Positions 18,053 through 26,606 of a stretch of DNA of 64,000 nt are shown here, piece after piece (the stretch's first letter is position 1; every line of letters begins with the position of its first letter). Under the pieces are notes generated by a model. It saw nothing but the letters and a program-made list of their open reading frames with translations, was not told the origin of the DNA and did no database searches. The position numbers were made by a program, and so were the translations under genes. The stretch spans positions 1 through 64,000 of the forward strand of contig UCMT01000059.1 in assembly GCA_900473795.1 (NCBI GenBank). Direction: 5' to 3'. The stretch is from Hyphomicrobiales bacterium. GTDB lineage: Bacteria; Pseudomonadota; Alphaproteobacteria; Rhizobiales; Rhizobiaceae.

Positions 18053-18132
18053 GAAAATTCTCCTTGAGGCGTCGTTCGGGAAGCCTGCAGCGAGCTGTCC
18101 GAAAATGATCTGGCAATGATGTTCGGGGCTCT

Positions 18133-18152
18133 CCCGTCCATATCAGGACGGG
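18133..18152 (-). other. intercistronic hairpin between iolD and iolE
   Basis: CCCGTCC (18133-18139) and GGACGGG (18146-18152) form a perfect 7-bp stem with a 6-nt loop, just after the iolD stop. No U-run follows on the transcribed strand, so processing or stability is more likely than termination. Confidence 0.4.
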
Positions 18153-18159
18153 ACGTTTC

Positions 18160-20010
18160 TTAACCGATGCGCTGGGCGGCGAGCGCCTTTTCGTAGCCCC
18201 GGCGGGCGTCGTTGACCTTCGAGCGTTCGGACACTTCCGGGACCACCACGTCCCACCAATGGCCACCCTCTTCCGTGGTGATCAGCGGATCGGTGTCGAT
18301 AACGATGACCGTGGTGCGGTCCTCGCCGGCGGTTTCCTTCAGCGCGATTTCCAGCTCGGCGATCGAGGCCACCTTGCGGGTCACGGCGCCCATGGCCGCG
18401 GCGTGGGCTGCGAAATCAATGGCCGGCAGCGTGACATGGTAGGTGTCTCGCAGCAGATTGTTGAAGTTCGCGCCACCGGTTTCCATCTGCAGCCGGTTGA
18501 TGCAGCCGTAGCCGGCATTGTCGAGCAGCACGATGGTGATCTTGGCCCCGAGCATGATCGACGAGGCGATCTCCGAATTCAGCATCATGTAGCTGCCATC
18601 GCCGACCATGACGATCACGTCGCTGCCGGGCTTTGCAAGCTTGACGCCGACGCCGCCGGCGACTTCATAACCCATGGTCGAGAAGCCGTATTCCATGTGG
18701 TAACTGCCGGGCTGATCCGCCTGCCAGAGCTTGTGCAACTCGCCCGGCAGACCGCCGGCGGCGCAAACCAGCGTGGTATTCTCCGTGCGGGCGCGCTGGA
18801 CGGCACCGATCACCTGGGCATCGGACGGAAGCGCGGCGTTGGTGGTCGCCGTTGCCTTCTCCGCCGCCTTCAGCCATTCGGCCTTGCCGGAGGTCGCCTT
18901 CCTCGTCCAGGCCTCGTCGGTCTTGTGCGAGCCAAGCCCGGCGCTCAGCGCCTCCAACCCGACGCGGGCGTCGGATATCAGCGGCAGGCCTTCATGCTTG
19001 GCGGCGTCGAATGCCTGCACGTTCAGGCCGATGATCTTCAGATCGTCATTTTTGAACAGCGCCCAGGACCCGGTGGTGAAATCCTGGAGGCGCGAACCGA
19101 CTGCGAGAACGACATCGGCCTCTGCGGCGAGTTGGTTGGAGGCGGACGTGCCGGTGACGCCGACCGAGCCCATGTTGAGCGGATGATTGTGCGGCAGCGA
19201 GGACTTGCCGGCCTGAGTTTCCACAACCGGAATGCCGTGGCGTTCGACAAAGGATGCAAGCGTCTTGCTCGCCTCCGCGTAGAGCACGCCACCGCCGGCG
19301 ATGACCACCGGCTTTTTCGCAGCCTTCAGCGTTGTGATGGCATGGGCCAGCTCATCGGCATCGGGGTGGAGGCGACGGGTCGTCCAGACCTTCTCGTCGA
19401 AGAAATTTTCCGGGTAATCATAGGCTTCCGCCTGGACGTCCTGGCAGAGCGACAGTGTTACCGGCCCGCAATCGGCGGGGTCGGTCAGCACCTGCATGGC
19501 GCGGCGCAGCGCCGGGATGATCTGTTCCGGACGGGTGATGCGGTCGAAATAACGCGAAACCGGACGGAAGCAGTCATTGGCGGTCATCGCGCCGTCGCCG
19601 AAATCCTCGATCTGCTGCAGCACCGGATCCGGGCGGCGATTGGCAAAGACATCGCCAGGCAGGAAGAGAACGGGCAGGCGGTTGACGTGAGCAAGGGCGG
19701 CCGACGTCACCATGTTCAGCGCGCCGGGGCCGATCGACGTCGCGCAGGCCATGAAGCGACGGCGGAAGCTTGCCTTGGCAAAGGCGATCGCGGCATTCGC
19801 CATGCCCTGCTCGTTCTGGGCGCGATAGGTCGGCAGCGTATCCTTGATGCCGTACAGCGCCTCGCCGACGCCCGCGACGTTGCCGTGACCGAAAATAGCA
19901 AAGACGCCACCGAAGATCGGCAGTTTCTCGCCATCGATCACGGTCATCTGCCGCGTCAGGAACCGCGCCACGGCTTGCGCCATGGTCAGGCGGACGGTCT
20001 TCTGGCTCAT
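18160..20010 (-). CDS. iolD: 3D-(3,5/4)-trihydroxycyclohexane-1,2-dione acylhydrolase (decyclizing)
   Basis: IolD is a thiamine-diphosphate enzyme that opens the inositol-derived ring to 5-deoxyglucuronate. The 616-residue protein has the three-domain acetolactate-synthase-like layout: N-terminal pyrimidine-binding domain (TRQMTVIDGEKLPIFGGVFAIFGHGNVAG), central domain (KKPVVIAGGGVLYAEA), and a C-terminal ThDP-binding motif VMVGDGSYMMLNSEIASSIMLGAKITIVLLDN. The catalytic Glu is expected in the N-terminal domain. GGAGGAAACG precedes ATG 20010. Gap to iolC is 71 nt. Confidence 0.97.
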   Translation of the reverse strand: MSQKTVRLTMAQAVARFLTRQMTVIDGEKLPIFGGVFAIFGHGNVAGVGEALYGIKDTLPTYRAQNEQGMANAAIAFAKASFRRRFMACATSIGPGALNMVTSAALAHVNRLPVLFLPGDVFANRRPDPVLQQIEDFGDGAMTANDCFRPVSRYFDRITRPEQIIPALRRAMQVLTDPADCGPVTLSLCQDVQAEAYDYPENFFDEKVWTTRRLHPDADELAHAITTLKAAKKPVVIAGGGVLYAEASKTLASFVERHGIPVVETQAGKSSLPHNHPLNMGSVGVTGTSASNQLAAEADVVLAVGSRLQDFTTGSWALFKNDDLKIIGLNVQAFDAAKHEGLPLISDARVGLEALSAGLGSHKTDEAWTRKATSGKAEWLKAAEKATATTNAALPSDAQVIGAVQRARTENTTLVCAAGGLPGELHKLWQADQPGSYHMEYGFSTMGYEVAGGVGVKLAKPGSDVIVMVGDGSYMMLNSEIASSIMLGAKITIVLLDNAGYGCINRLQMETGGANFNNLLRDTYHVTLPAIDFAAHAAAMGAVTRKVASIAELEIALKETAGEDRTTVIVIDTDPLITTEEGGHWWDVVVPEVSERSKVNDARRGYEKALAAQRIG

Positions 20011-20081
20011 CGTTTCCTCCTCGAACGAGGACGTCGCCTCGCTTATTGATGTCTTTCGGGCTTCCGCCCGCTCTGTGGGGC

Positions 20082-22019
20082 TCAGGCCGCCTTCGTTTCA
20101 GCAAGGCCGAGCCAGAGATCGACCAAGGCCTCGAACTTGCCCGCCATGTCGGCAATCGCCTGCTCGTCGGTCATTTCGCCGGCGAGCCAGGCCTTGCTGG
20201 CATCGGCAAAGATCGTGCGGCCGACGGCGAAGCCCTTGACGGTCTTGGACGTGCGGGCGGCGGCAAAGCCTTCCTTCAGGACGTCATACGGTGCCTCCAG
20301 TCCAAGCAGGACGACGCCGCGGCAGAGCGGATCGCGCTTTTCGATGACCGCATCGATGGCAGCCCAGGCGGCGCGGCTTGCCTGCGGCTCCAGCTTCCAC
20401 CAGTCGGGCTTCAGGCCGGCATCATAAAGCTCATTGAGGGCGCGCGGAATGGTCTGGTCGTCGAGCGTACCGTGCTTGCCGGCGATGATCTCGATCAGGA
20501 TTTCGCGACCGACCTTCCGTGCTGCCTCGAAGGCGGAGCGCAGCTTGGCAATCTGGGCGGCCTTCATCTCGGCCGGATCGTCCGGGTGATAGAAGCTCAA
20601 GACCTTGATGCAGTGATCGACCGGCCAATCGATGAGCCGGCTACCGAGATCCTGGCTGAACTCGAACTGCAGCGGCCGCGAACCCGGAAGCTCGATCGGC
20701 TTGGCGATCCAGAAATCCTTATTTCTGGCGGCGGCAAACAAGGCCTCGCGACCGTATTTGTCATCGATGAGCATGCCGAAGCCGGGGCGGCCGTTGGCGA
20801 TGCGCTCGGCCGCCTTGACGGCCAGCACCTTGAAGGCCGGAATCCGGGCCAAAAGGTCGGGATTGCCGCCGGCCAGATCCTCGAGCTGGCTGCGATGATC
20901 GATGGCGAGCGCCATCAGCTGCGGGATGTCGCGGCGGCGGGTCGTTGCCCAATGGACATGGTTGATCGCCTCGTCCTTGCGCAATGCCTTTTCCTTGCTG
21001 CCGTTTTCAAGGAAGAACTGCAGCTCGGTCCAGGTCGGGATTTCCGGGGCGCAAAGCAGACGCGAGACGGCAAAAGCGCCGCAGGCATTGGCCCAGGTGG
21101 CGGATGTTGCATGCGGCTCGCCGGTCAGCCAGCCGCGCAGGAAGCCGGACATGAAGGCGTCGCCGGCACCGAGAACGTTGTAGACCTCGATCGGGAAGCC
21201 CTTGCCGACGATGCCGTCTTCGAGATTGTCGGAAATCGGGCCGTCATAGACGATGCAGCCCATCGGCCCGCGCTTCAGCACGATCGTCGCCTTGGAATTG
21301 GCGCGGATCGTCTTCAGCGCCGCAAGCAGGTCGCTGTCACCCGATGCAATCAGCACTTCCTCCTCGGTGCCGACGATCAGGTCGCAATCGGCCAGAACCG
21401 TCTTCAGATGCGCCGAGACCTTCTCGGACGCGATATAGCGGTTGTCGCCCGCATCATGGCCGGCAAGGCCCCAGAGGTTCGGGCGATAATCGATATCGAA
21501 GACGACCTTGGCGCCGCTTTCCTTGGCGATGCGGATCGCCTTGCGCTGCGCCGCATCCGTGTGCGGCTTGGAGAAATGCGTGCCGGTAACCAGGATGGCA
21601 CGGGCGGAGCGGATGAAATCTTCGGTCACATCGTCTTCGCACAGCGCATTGTCGGCGCAATTGTCGCGGTAGAACAGCAACGGGAAGGAATGGTCGTTTT
21701 CGACGGAGAGAATGGCAAGCGCAGTCAGCCGTTCGGGATCGGTCACAATGCCCTTGGTTTCGACGCCTTCGCGCTGCAGCTGCTCGCGGATGAAGCGGCC
21801 CATCTGCTCCTTGCCGACGCGCGTCAGCAACGCCGATTTCAGGCCGAGACGCGCCGTTCCGACGGAGATGTTGGTGGGGCAGCCACCGACGGATTTGGCG
21901 AAGCTGGCGACGTCCTCGAGCCGCGTCCCGATCTGCTGGCCGTAAAGATCGACCGAGGCCCGGCCGATGGTGATGAGGTCAAGCGGCTTGTCTGCCTGCG
22001 TCCTGTTGGTCTGGCTCAC
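20082..22019 (-). CDS. iolC: 5-dehydro-2-deoxygluconokinase fused to DUF2090 aldolase-like domain
   Basis: IolC phosphorylates 2-deoxy-5-keto-D-gluconate. Residues about 10-330 form a PfkB/ribokinase-type kinase (DLITIGRASVDLYGQQIG at the N-terminus; GAGDAFMSGFLRGWL with the catalytic Asp about 290). Residues about 340-645 form a DUF2090 domain (SQLEDLAGGNPDLLARIPAFKVLAVKAAERI..), proposed to be the 2-deoxy-5-keto-gluconate-6-phosphate aldolase. At 645 residues it is about twice the length of a stand-alone IolC, as often seen in Rhizobiales. Start GTG 22019 follows GGAGGAAGCA. No separate iolJ is present in the window. Confidence 0.93.
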   Translation of the reverse strand: MSQTNRTQADKPLDLITIGRASVDLYGQQIGTRLEDVASFAKSVGGCPTNISVGTARLGLKSALLTRVGKEQMGRFIREQLQREGVETKGIVTDPERLTALAILSVENDHSFPLLFYRDNCADNALCEDDVTEDFIRSARAILVTGTHFSKPHTDAAQRKAIRIAKESGAKVVFDIDYRPNLWGLAGHDAGDNRYIASEKVSAHLKTVLADCDLIVGTEEEVLIASGDSDLLAALKTIRANSKATIVLKRGPMGCIVYDGPISDNLEDGIVGKGFPIEVYNVLGAGDAFMSGFLRGWLTGEPHATSATWANACGAFAVSRLLCAPEIPTWTELQFFLENGSKEKALRKDEAINHVHWATTRRRDIPQLMALAIDHRSQLEDLAGGNPDLLARIPAFKVLAVKAAERIANGRPGFGMLIDDKYGREALFAAARNKDFWIAKPIELPGSRPLQFEFSQDLGSRLIDWPVDHCIKVLSFYHPDDPAEMKAAQIAKLRSAFEAARKVGREILIEIIAGKHGTLDDQTIPRALNELYDAGLKPDWWKLEPQASRAAWAAIDAVIEKRDPLCRGVVLLGLEAPYDVLKEGFAAARTSKTVKGFAVGRTIFADASKAWLAGEMTDEQAIADMAGKFEALVDLWLGLAETKAA

Positions 22020-22116
22020 TGCTTCCTCCCGGCGGGGCGCTGGCGTCGCGCCGACATTCCTATTGTCAGTTGGATGATGGCTTTATGAAACATAAATTCT
22101 GGCTCTTAGTCAATAT

Positions 22117-22130
22117 GGAATTTTCATTCT
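22117..22130. promoter_or_regulatory. candidate IolR operator upstream of iolC
   Basis: GGAA-TTTTCA-TTCT at 22117-22130 differs by one base from the palindrome GGAA-N6-TTCC, the motif I recall for Sinorhizobium IolR. A nearby TTTATG-AAA-CATAAA palindrome (22082-22096) may be part of the same control region. Both lie in the 113-bp gap before iolC. Confidence 0.5.
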
Positions 22131-22132
22131 AT

Positions 22133-22987
22133 TCATACTCCCGGGGCGTTCCGTCGCCGCTTCTCGGCGACCGCCACCGTCAGCGCCATGGCAAAGGCCA
22201 TGCTGGCCGAGAGAGAGCGGAACCCGGCATGATCGGCCTCCACCAGTTCGAACCAGACCTTGGAGGATTCCACCAACGGCGAAAACGCAGAGTCGGTCAG
22301 CGAAACGACCGGAACCTTGCGGCTGGCGAGCAATTTTGCCTGATCGACGCTTTCGGACGCATAAGGCGAGAAACTGACGGCAAAGGCTGCATCCTTCGGC
22401 CCGGCCATCACCAGGATATCGTCATCGATGCCGGCCGCCGTGCCGACCATCTGATACCTGACCTTCAGCTTGCCGAACGCATAGGCCATGTAGCCGGAGA
22501 TCGGATAGGAGCGGCGCTTGGCGACCAGATAGATCGTCTCGGCACCGGCGAGGATATTGACGGCGCGCTCGAAAGCCTCCGGCTCGACGGAGCTGGCGAT
22601 ATTGTCGAGCGAGCGATGCGCGGCGGCGACGAAGCCGTTGAAGATCGAGCCGCTTTCGAGCTTGCTGTGATCATTGCCGCTCAACGCCCGCAACCGCTCG
22701 TCATAACCCGGCGTGCGTTCACGCAGCCTCGCCCGGAAAATCAGCTGCAGGCTGGAGAAGCCTTCGAAGCCGAAATGCTGGGCGAAGCGGACGAGCGTCG
22801 AGGGCTGGACATCTGCCGCTGTGGCGATACTCGCCGCCGTGCCAAAGGCGATCTCGTCTGGATGGTCCAGCGCATAGGCAGCGACCTGGCGCAGCCGCTT
22901 GGGCAACTGCGCCTTGCGTTCCAGGATCGTCGCCTTCAGGCTGTCGAAATCCTGCGGAATCTCGATGCTGTTTTCCGTTTCGGCCAT
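22133..22987 (-). CDS. iolR: MurR/RpiR family transcriptional regulator (likely inositol repressor)
   Basis: The regulator has an N-terminal RpiR-type helix-turn-helix (LPKRLRQVAAYALDHPDEIAFGTAASIATAADVQPSTLVRFAQHFGFEGFSSLQ, about residues 20-75) and a C-terminal SIS sugar-isomerase domain (ETIYLVAKRRSYPISGYMAYAF; GIDDDILVMAGPKDAAFAVSFSPYASESV). SIS domains bind phosphorylated sugars. Its place just before iolC and after a Gfo/Idh dehydrogenase supports the role of inositol repressor. The start is uncertain: I chose ATG 22987, where the acidic N-terminus begins, but ATGs 42-51 nt upstream (up to 23038) are possible. Confidence 0.88.
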   Translation of the reverse strand: MAETENSIEIPQDFDSLKATILERKAQLPKRLRQVAAYALDHPDEIAFGTAASIATAADVQPSTLVRFAQHFGFEGFSSLQLIFRARLRERTPGYDERLRALSGNDHSKLESGSIFNGFVAAAHRSLDNIASSVEPEAFERAVNILAGAETIYLVAKRRSYPISGYMAYAFGKLKVRYQMVGTAAGIDDDILVMAGPKDAAFAVSFSPYASESVDQAKLLASRKVPVVSLTDSAFSPLVESSKVWFELVEADHAGFRSLSASMAFAMALTVAVAEKRRRNAPGV

Positions 22988-23055
22988 ATGGTCGCGGTCT
23001 CTTTCCTGCGCACGCGCTGTTTTCAACATCTTACGCAAAGAATGAAATAGAGAAT

Positions 23056-23069
23056 AGAATATTTATTCC
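23056..23069. promoter_or_regulatory. candidate IolR operator upstream of the RpiR gene
   Basis: AGAA-TATTTA-TTCC at 23056-23069 has one mismatch to GGAA-N6-TTCC and sits in the short gap between the Gfo/Idh stop and the RpiR start, which would permit autoregulation. Confidence 0.45.
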
Positions 23070-23094
23070 GTTCCGTCGATTTTTCCCGCATCCA

Positions 23095-24231
23095 TCAACC
23101 GTTTCCGATATGCACCCACGTGTTGGTTTTTGCCGACTGGTAGGTCGCAGAGACGACCTTCTGGACCTCGAAACCCTCGCGGAAATCGGTTCCCGGCCGG
23201 CTGCCGGTTGCAATCGCCTGCAGGAACTCATTGGCCTCGATGGCCTTCAGGTCGTTGAAGCCGATCTGGTGGCCGGGGGCGACGCAGAAGGCGCCGTAGG
23301 GCGGATGCTCGGGGCCGGCCCAGATGGTGCGGTAGCCGCGGCTGCGGATGTCATCACCGGCAAACCAGACCTTGAGTTCGTTCAGGCGCTCCTGCGTGAA
23401 GACGATGCTGCCCTTCGATCCGTAGATTTCGAAATCATGCTGCATCTTGCGGCCTGTGGAGCTCCAATTGGCCTCGAAACTGCCGGTCGCACCACTTTCG
23501 AAGCGCACGAAGGCGCGGGTGATGTCGTCCACCTCGACGGCGCGCATTTCGCTCGAGCCTCGGCTAATGGGACGTGCGGGCACCTGAATGATCGTTTCGG
23601 CCAGGACCGAGGAGATGGGACCGACGAGATGGCGAAGGGACGCGATAATGTGGCTGCCGATGTCCGCAAGTGCGCCGCCGCCGCTCTTCGGATCAAGCCG
23701 CCAACTCCAGGGCGCGGACGCGTCCATCATGAAGTCCTCGGCATGGATGCCGCGTACCGAGCGGATTTCGCCAATCTCGCCGCTTTCGATCAGGTCCTTG
23801 GCCAGGAAGATCATCGGATTCTTCAGATAGTTGAATCCGACCTGCGTGACGACGCCGGCCTTTTCCGCCGCGGCAACCATTTCGGCGCATTCGGCAACGG
23901 TCGGCGCCAGCGGCTTTTCGCAGTAGACATGCTTGCCGTGGGCGATGGCGGCCAGCGCCATCTCCTTGTGCAGCAGATTGGGCGTGGTGATGTCGATGAT
24001 GTCGATGTCGGGATCCGTCAGCAGATCGCGCCAGTCTGCGGTCGCCTTGCGGAAGCCGAAACTGCGGCGAGCCTTTTCCGCTCCATCGAGAGAAACGTCG
24101 GCAACCGAAACCAGGTCAAGCTCAAACGGCAGGTCGAACACCCTCGCCGCGATGGTGAAGCCCAGCGCATGCGCCTTGCCCATGAAACCCGTGCCGATCA
24201 AGCCGACGCCGATTCTGCGTTTGCCACTCAT
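23095..24231 (-). CDS. Gfo/Idh/MocA family oxidoreductase
   Basis: The 378-residue protein has an N-terminal Rossmann fold (RIGVGLIGTGFMGKAHALGF, residues about 5-24) and the catalytic EKPLAPT motif (about 105-111), followed by the GFO_IDH_MocA C-terminal domain (VGFNYLKNPMIFLAKDLIESGEIGEIRSVRG). It is likely an inositol or scyllo-inositol dehydrogenase feeding the iol route, because it opens the run that continues with the RpiR regulator and iolCDEB, with a candidate operator upstream. A different sugar substrate cannot be excluded. Confidence 0.9.
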   Translation of the reverse strand: MSGKRRIGVGLIGTGFMGKAHALGFTIAARVFDLPFELDLVSVADVSLDGAEKARRSFGFRKATADWRDLLTDPDIDIIDITTPNLLHKEMALAAIAHGKHVYCEKPLAPTVAECAEMVAAAEKAGVVTQVGFNYLKNPMIFLAKDLIESGEIGEIRSVRGIHAEDFMMDASAPWSWRLDPKSGGGALADIGSHIIASLRHLVGPISSVLAETIIQVPARPISRGSSEMRAVEVDDITRAFVRFESGATGSFEANWSSTGRKMQHDFEIYGSKGSIVFTQERLNELKVWFAGDDIRSRGYRTIWAGPEHPPYGAFCVAPGHQIGFNDLKAIEANEFLQAIATGSRPGTDFREGFEVQKVVSATYQSAKTNTWVHIGNG

Positions 24232-24303
24232 ATGTCAATTCCTCCCAGCACGGCGTTGCGCGTCGCCGTCAGATGAAATGATTTTTACATTGCATGTCAA
24301 TAT

Positions 24304-24317
24304 GGAATGTTTGTTCG
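24304..24317. promoter_or_regulatory. candidate IolR operator upstream of the Gfo/Idh gene
   Basis: GGAA-TGTTTG-TTCG at 24304-24317, one mismatch to GGAA-N6-TTCC, lies 73 nt before the Gfo/Idh start. Note CAATATGGAA is shared with the site before iolC (22111-22120). Confidence 0.5.
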
Positions 24318-24402
24318 AATATTATAAGACACCGTTTCGAAGGGAACAGAAGTATCGGGGGAAAAAGCGATAGATTGTCCGCGAAGATGTGGAAATGATC
24401 GC

Positions 24403-24463
24403 GTTCGTTAACGCATTTTTACCATGTTCGGCCGGATGATCGACGTCATCATGGTTAACGAAC
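24403..24463. repeat. inverted repeat upstream of the class II glutamine amidotransferase gene
   Basis: GTTCGTTAAC (24403-24412) and GTTAACGAAC (24454-24463) are perfect 10-bp inverted copies. Between them GATGATCGACGTCATC (24434-24449) is a second partial palindrome. It ends 39 bp before ATG 24503, a position suited to an operator or a hairpin in the leader. Confidence 0.55.
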
Positions 24464-24502
24464 CATCAAAGCGGGCCATCCCCGTGATCTGGAGTATCCT
24501 GC

Positions 24503-25330
24503 ATGTGCCGCTGGGCAGCCTATCGCGGAGAGCCGCTTTATCTTGAAGAACTCGTATCGTCCCCGGCCCATTCGCTGATCGAGCAATCGCACTGCGCCAC
24601 CCGCGCCAAGACGGCGACCAACGGCGACGGCTTCGGCATCGCCTGGTATGGCGACCATCCGGAACCCGGCCGCTACCGCGACATCCTGCCCGCCTGGTCC
24701 GACTGCAACCTGAAAAGCATCGCCCGGCAGATCCGCTCGCCGCTGTTCCTCGCCCATGTGCGGGCGGCGACCGGCGGCGGCACGCGGCGCGACAATTGCC
24801 ATCCTTTCGTGCATGGCCGCTGGTCCTTCATGCACAATGGCCAGATCGGCGATTTCGAGCATCTGCGCCGGCCGATGGAGGCGATGCTCGACAATGATCT
24901 CTACTCTGCCCGCACCGGCTCCACCGACAGCGAGCTGCTGTTCCTGCTGGCGTTGCAATTCGGTCTCGATAGCGATCCGCTCAGTGCCATCGCCGAGACG
25001 CTGGCCTTCGTCGAGCGCCTGGCCGAGCATCTCGAGCGCAAGGTTCTCGTCCGCTTCACCGCGGCCCTTTCCGATGGCCATGATCTCTATGCCGTGCGCT
25101 ACGCCTCCGACTGGAAGGCGCCGACGCTCTACGCCGCCCCGATGGGGCCGAGCGGCGGCTATTGCCTCGTGTCCGAACCGCTCAACGACGATGACAACGC
25201 CTGGGTGGAAATTCCCGACGGCACGGCGGTCATCGTTGGCGAAAACGGTGTCGACGTCCGCCTGTTCGGCACGCAGGATGCCGCACCGAGCGCGGAACGG
25301 ATGGGCCGGGTAGCGTCAGGAAAAATGTGA
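24503..25330 (+). CDS. class II glutamine amidotransferase (YafJ-like)
   Basis: A 275-residue Ntn-hydrolase: after Met removal the N-terminal Cys2 (MCRWAAYRGEP) is the nucleophile. GDGFGIAWYG (about 43-52), LFLAHVRAATGG (about 79-90), NCHPFVHGRWSFMHNGQIGDF (about 97-117) and STDSELLFLLAL (about 140-151) match GATase_4/YafJ-type proteins. These hydrolyse a gamma-glutamyl amide, but physiological substrates are mostly unknown. ATG follows GGAG by 8 nt. Its end overlaps the end of convergent coaBC by 15 bp. Confidence 0.92.
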   Translation: MCRWAAYRGEPLYLEELVSSPAHSLIEQSHCATRAKTATNGDGFGIAWYGDHPEPGRYRDILPAWSDCNLKSIARQIRSPLFLAHVRAATGGGTRRDNCHPFVHGRWSFMHNGQIGDFEHLRRPMEAMLDNDLYSARTGSTDSELLFLLALQFGLDSDPLSAIAETLAFVERLAEHLERKVLVRFTAALSDGHDLYAVRYASDWKAPTLYAAPMGPSGGYCLVSEPLNDDDNAWVEIPDGTAVIVGENGVDVRLFGTQDAAPSAERMGRVASGKM

Positions 25331-26521
25331 GGCAATCAGCCGGCCAAGCCGTTCGGCGACCGCCTGCTTGTCCATGTCCGGCCAGTCCTCGTCGCCGGCC
25401 TTGCCGATGACCTTCACGGTGTTGCGGTCACCGCCCATGATGCCGGTGTGGGGCGAAACGTCATTGGCGACGATGTAGTCTGCGCCCTTTCGTTCCAGCT
25501 TGGAGCGGCCGTTCTCGGCAACATTCTGCGTTTCAGCGGCAAAACCGACGACCAGTTTCGGGCGTTTGGCGTGGTGACCGACAGTCTTCAGGATGTCCGG
25601 ATTTTCGGTGAGCTGCAGCGGCGGCGGCGCTTCGCCGGGCTTTTTCTTGATCTTGTTGCCGGCCGCGCTCGCCACGCGCCAGTCGGCGACGGCTGCGACC
25701 ATCACCGCGATGTCGGCGGGCAGCCCGGCAATGACGGCGTCGCGCATTTCTTCCGCCCGCTCCACATGGATGACCGACACGCCCTTCGGGTCGGCGATCG
25801 TCACCGGGCCGGAGACCAGCGTCACGTCGGCACCGAGCCGGGCAAGTTCGGCGGCAATCGCATGCCCCTGCTTTCCCGAGGAGCGATTGGCGATGTAGCG
25901 CACCGGGTCGATCGGCTCATGCGTCGGGCCGGAGGTGACGATGGCCTTCCTGCCCGCCAGCGGCTTCGGGCGGCCATCGAGCAATGCTTCGGCTGCCGCC
26001 GCGATCTCCAGCGGTTCGGCCATGCGGCCCTCACCCTTTTCGCCGCTTTCGGCCATTTCACCCGAGGCCGGCCCGATGAAACGGATGCCGTCGGCAACAA
26101 GTGTCGCGTGGTTGCGGCGGGTGGCCGGATGCGACCACATCTTCGGGTTCATGGCGGGGGCGGCGAGAACCGGCCGGTCCGTTGCCAGGAGAATGGTGGA
26201 GGCGAGATCGTCGGCAAGACCATGCGCCATCTTGGCCATCAGATCGGCGGTGGCGGGCGCGATCAGGATCAGGTCGCAATCGCGGGCAAGCCGGATATGG
26301 CCGACATCCTGCTCGTCCTCCCGCGAAAACAGATCGGTAAACACCTTGTCGGCGGTGAGCGCGCCGACCGCAAGCGGCGTCACGAAGGCCTGCGCACCGG
26401 CCGTCATCACCGGACGGACCGAGGCGCCGCGCTCGCGCAGGCGGCGAATGAGATCGAGGCTCTTATAGGCCGCGATACCGCCGGAGATGATGAGCAGGAT
26501 GCGTTTTCCCTGAAGCGTCAT
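25316..26521 (-). CDS. coaBC: bifunctional phosphopantothenoylcysteine decarboxylase / phosphopantothenate-cysteine ligase
   Basis: CoaBC performs two consecutive steps of coenzyme A synthesis. The 401-residue protein has an N-terminal FMN-dependent CoaC half (KRILLIISGGIAAYKSLDLIRRL; the active-site His in DEQDVGHIRLARDCDLILIAPATADLMAKMAHGLADDLAST; PAMNPKMWSHPAT) and a C-terminal CoaB half (TSGPTHEPIDPVRYIANRSSGKQGHAIA; KRPKLVVGFAAET; KGADYIVANDVS). ATG 26521 is chosen at the conserved N-terminus, 51 nt inside the longest frame. Confidence 0.96.
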   Translation of the reverse strand: MTLQGKRILLIISGGIAAYKSLDLIRRLRERGASVRPVMTAGAQAFVTPLAVGALTADKVFTDLFSREDEQDVGHIRLARDCDLILIAPATADLMAKMAHGLADDLASTILLATDRPVLAAPAMNPKMWSHPATRRNHATLVADGIRFIGPASGEMAESGEKGEGRMAEPLEIAAAAEALLDGRPKPLAGRKAIVTSGPTHEPIDPVRYIANRSSGKQGHAIAAELARLGADVTLVSGPVTIADPKGVSVIHVERAEEMRDAVIAGLPADIAVMVAAVADWRVASAAGNKIKKKPGEAPPPLQLTENPDILKTVGHHAKRPKLVVGFAAETQNVAENGRSKLERKGADYIVANDVSPHTGIMGGDRNTVKVIGKAGDEDWPDMDKQAVAERLGRLIASHFS

Positions 26522-26606
26522 GACGATCCGTCTTTTTCTGCCTTGTTGTGAAGGACCGTAGCCGAGAGGCATGGCCTGCGCAATCGGCCGTGACCGGCCC
26601 CACCGA

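Noticed and set aside
18259-20049. 596-codon plus-strand frame opposite iolD
   Set aside because: Mirror of iolD codons; no motif or ribosome site.
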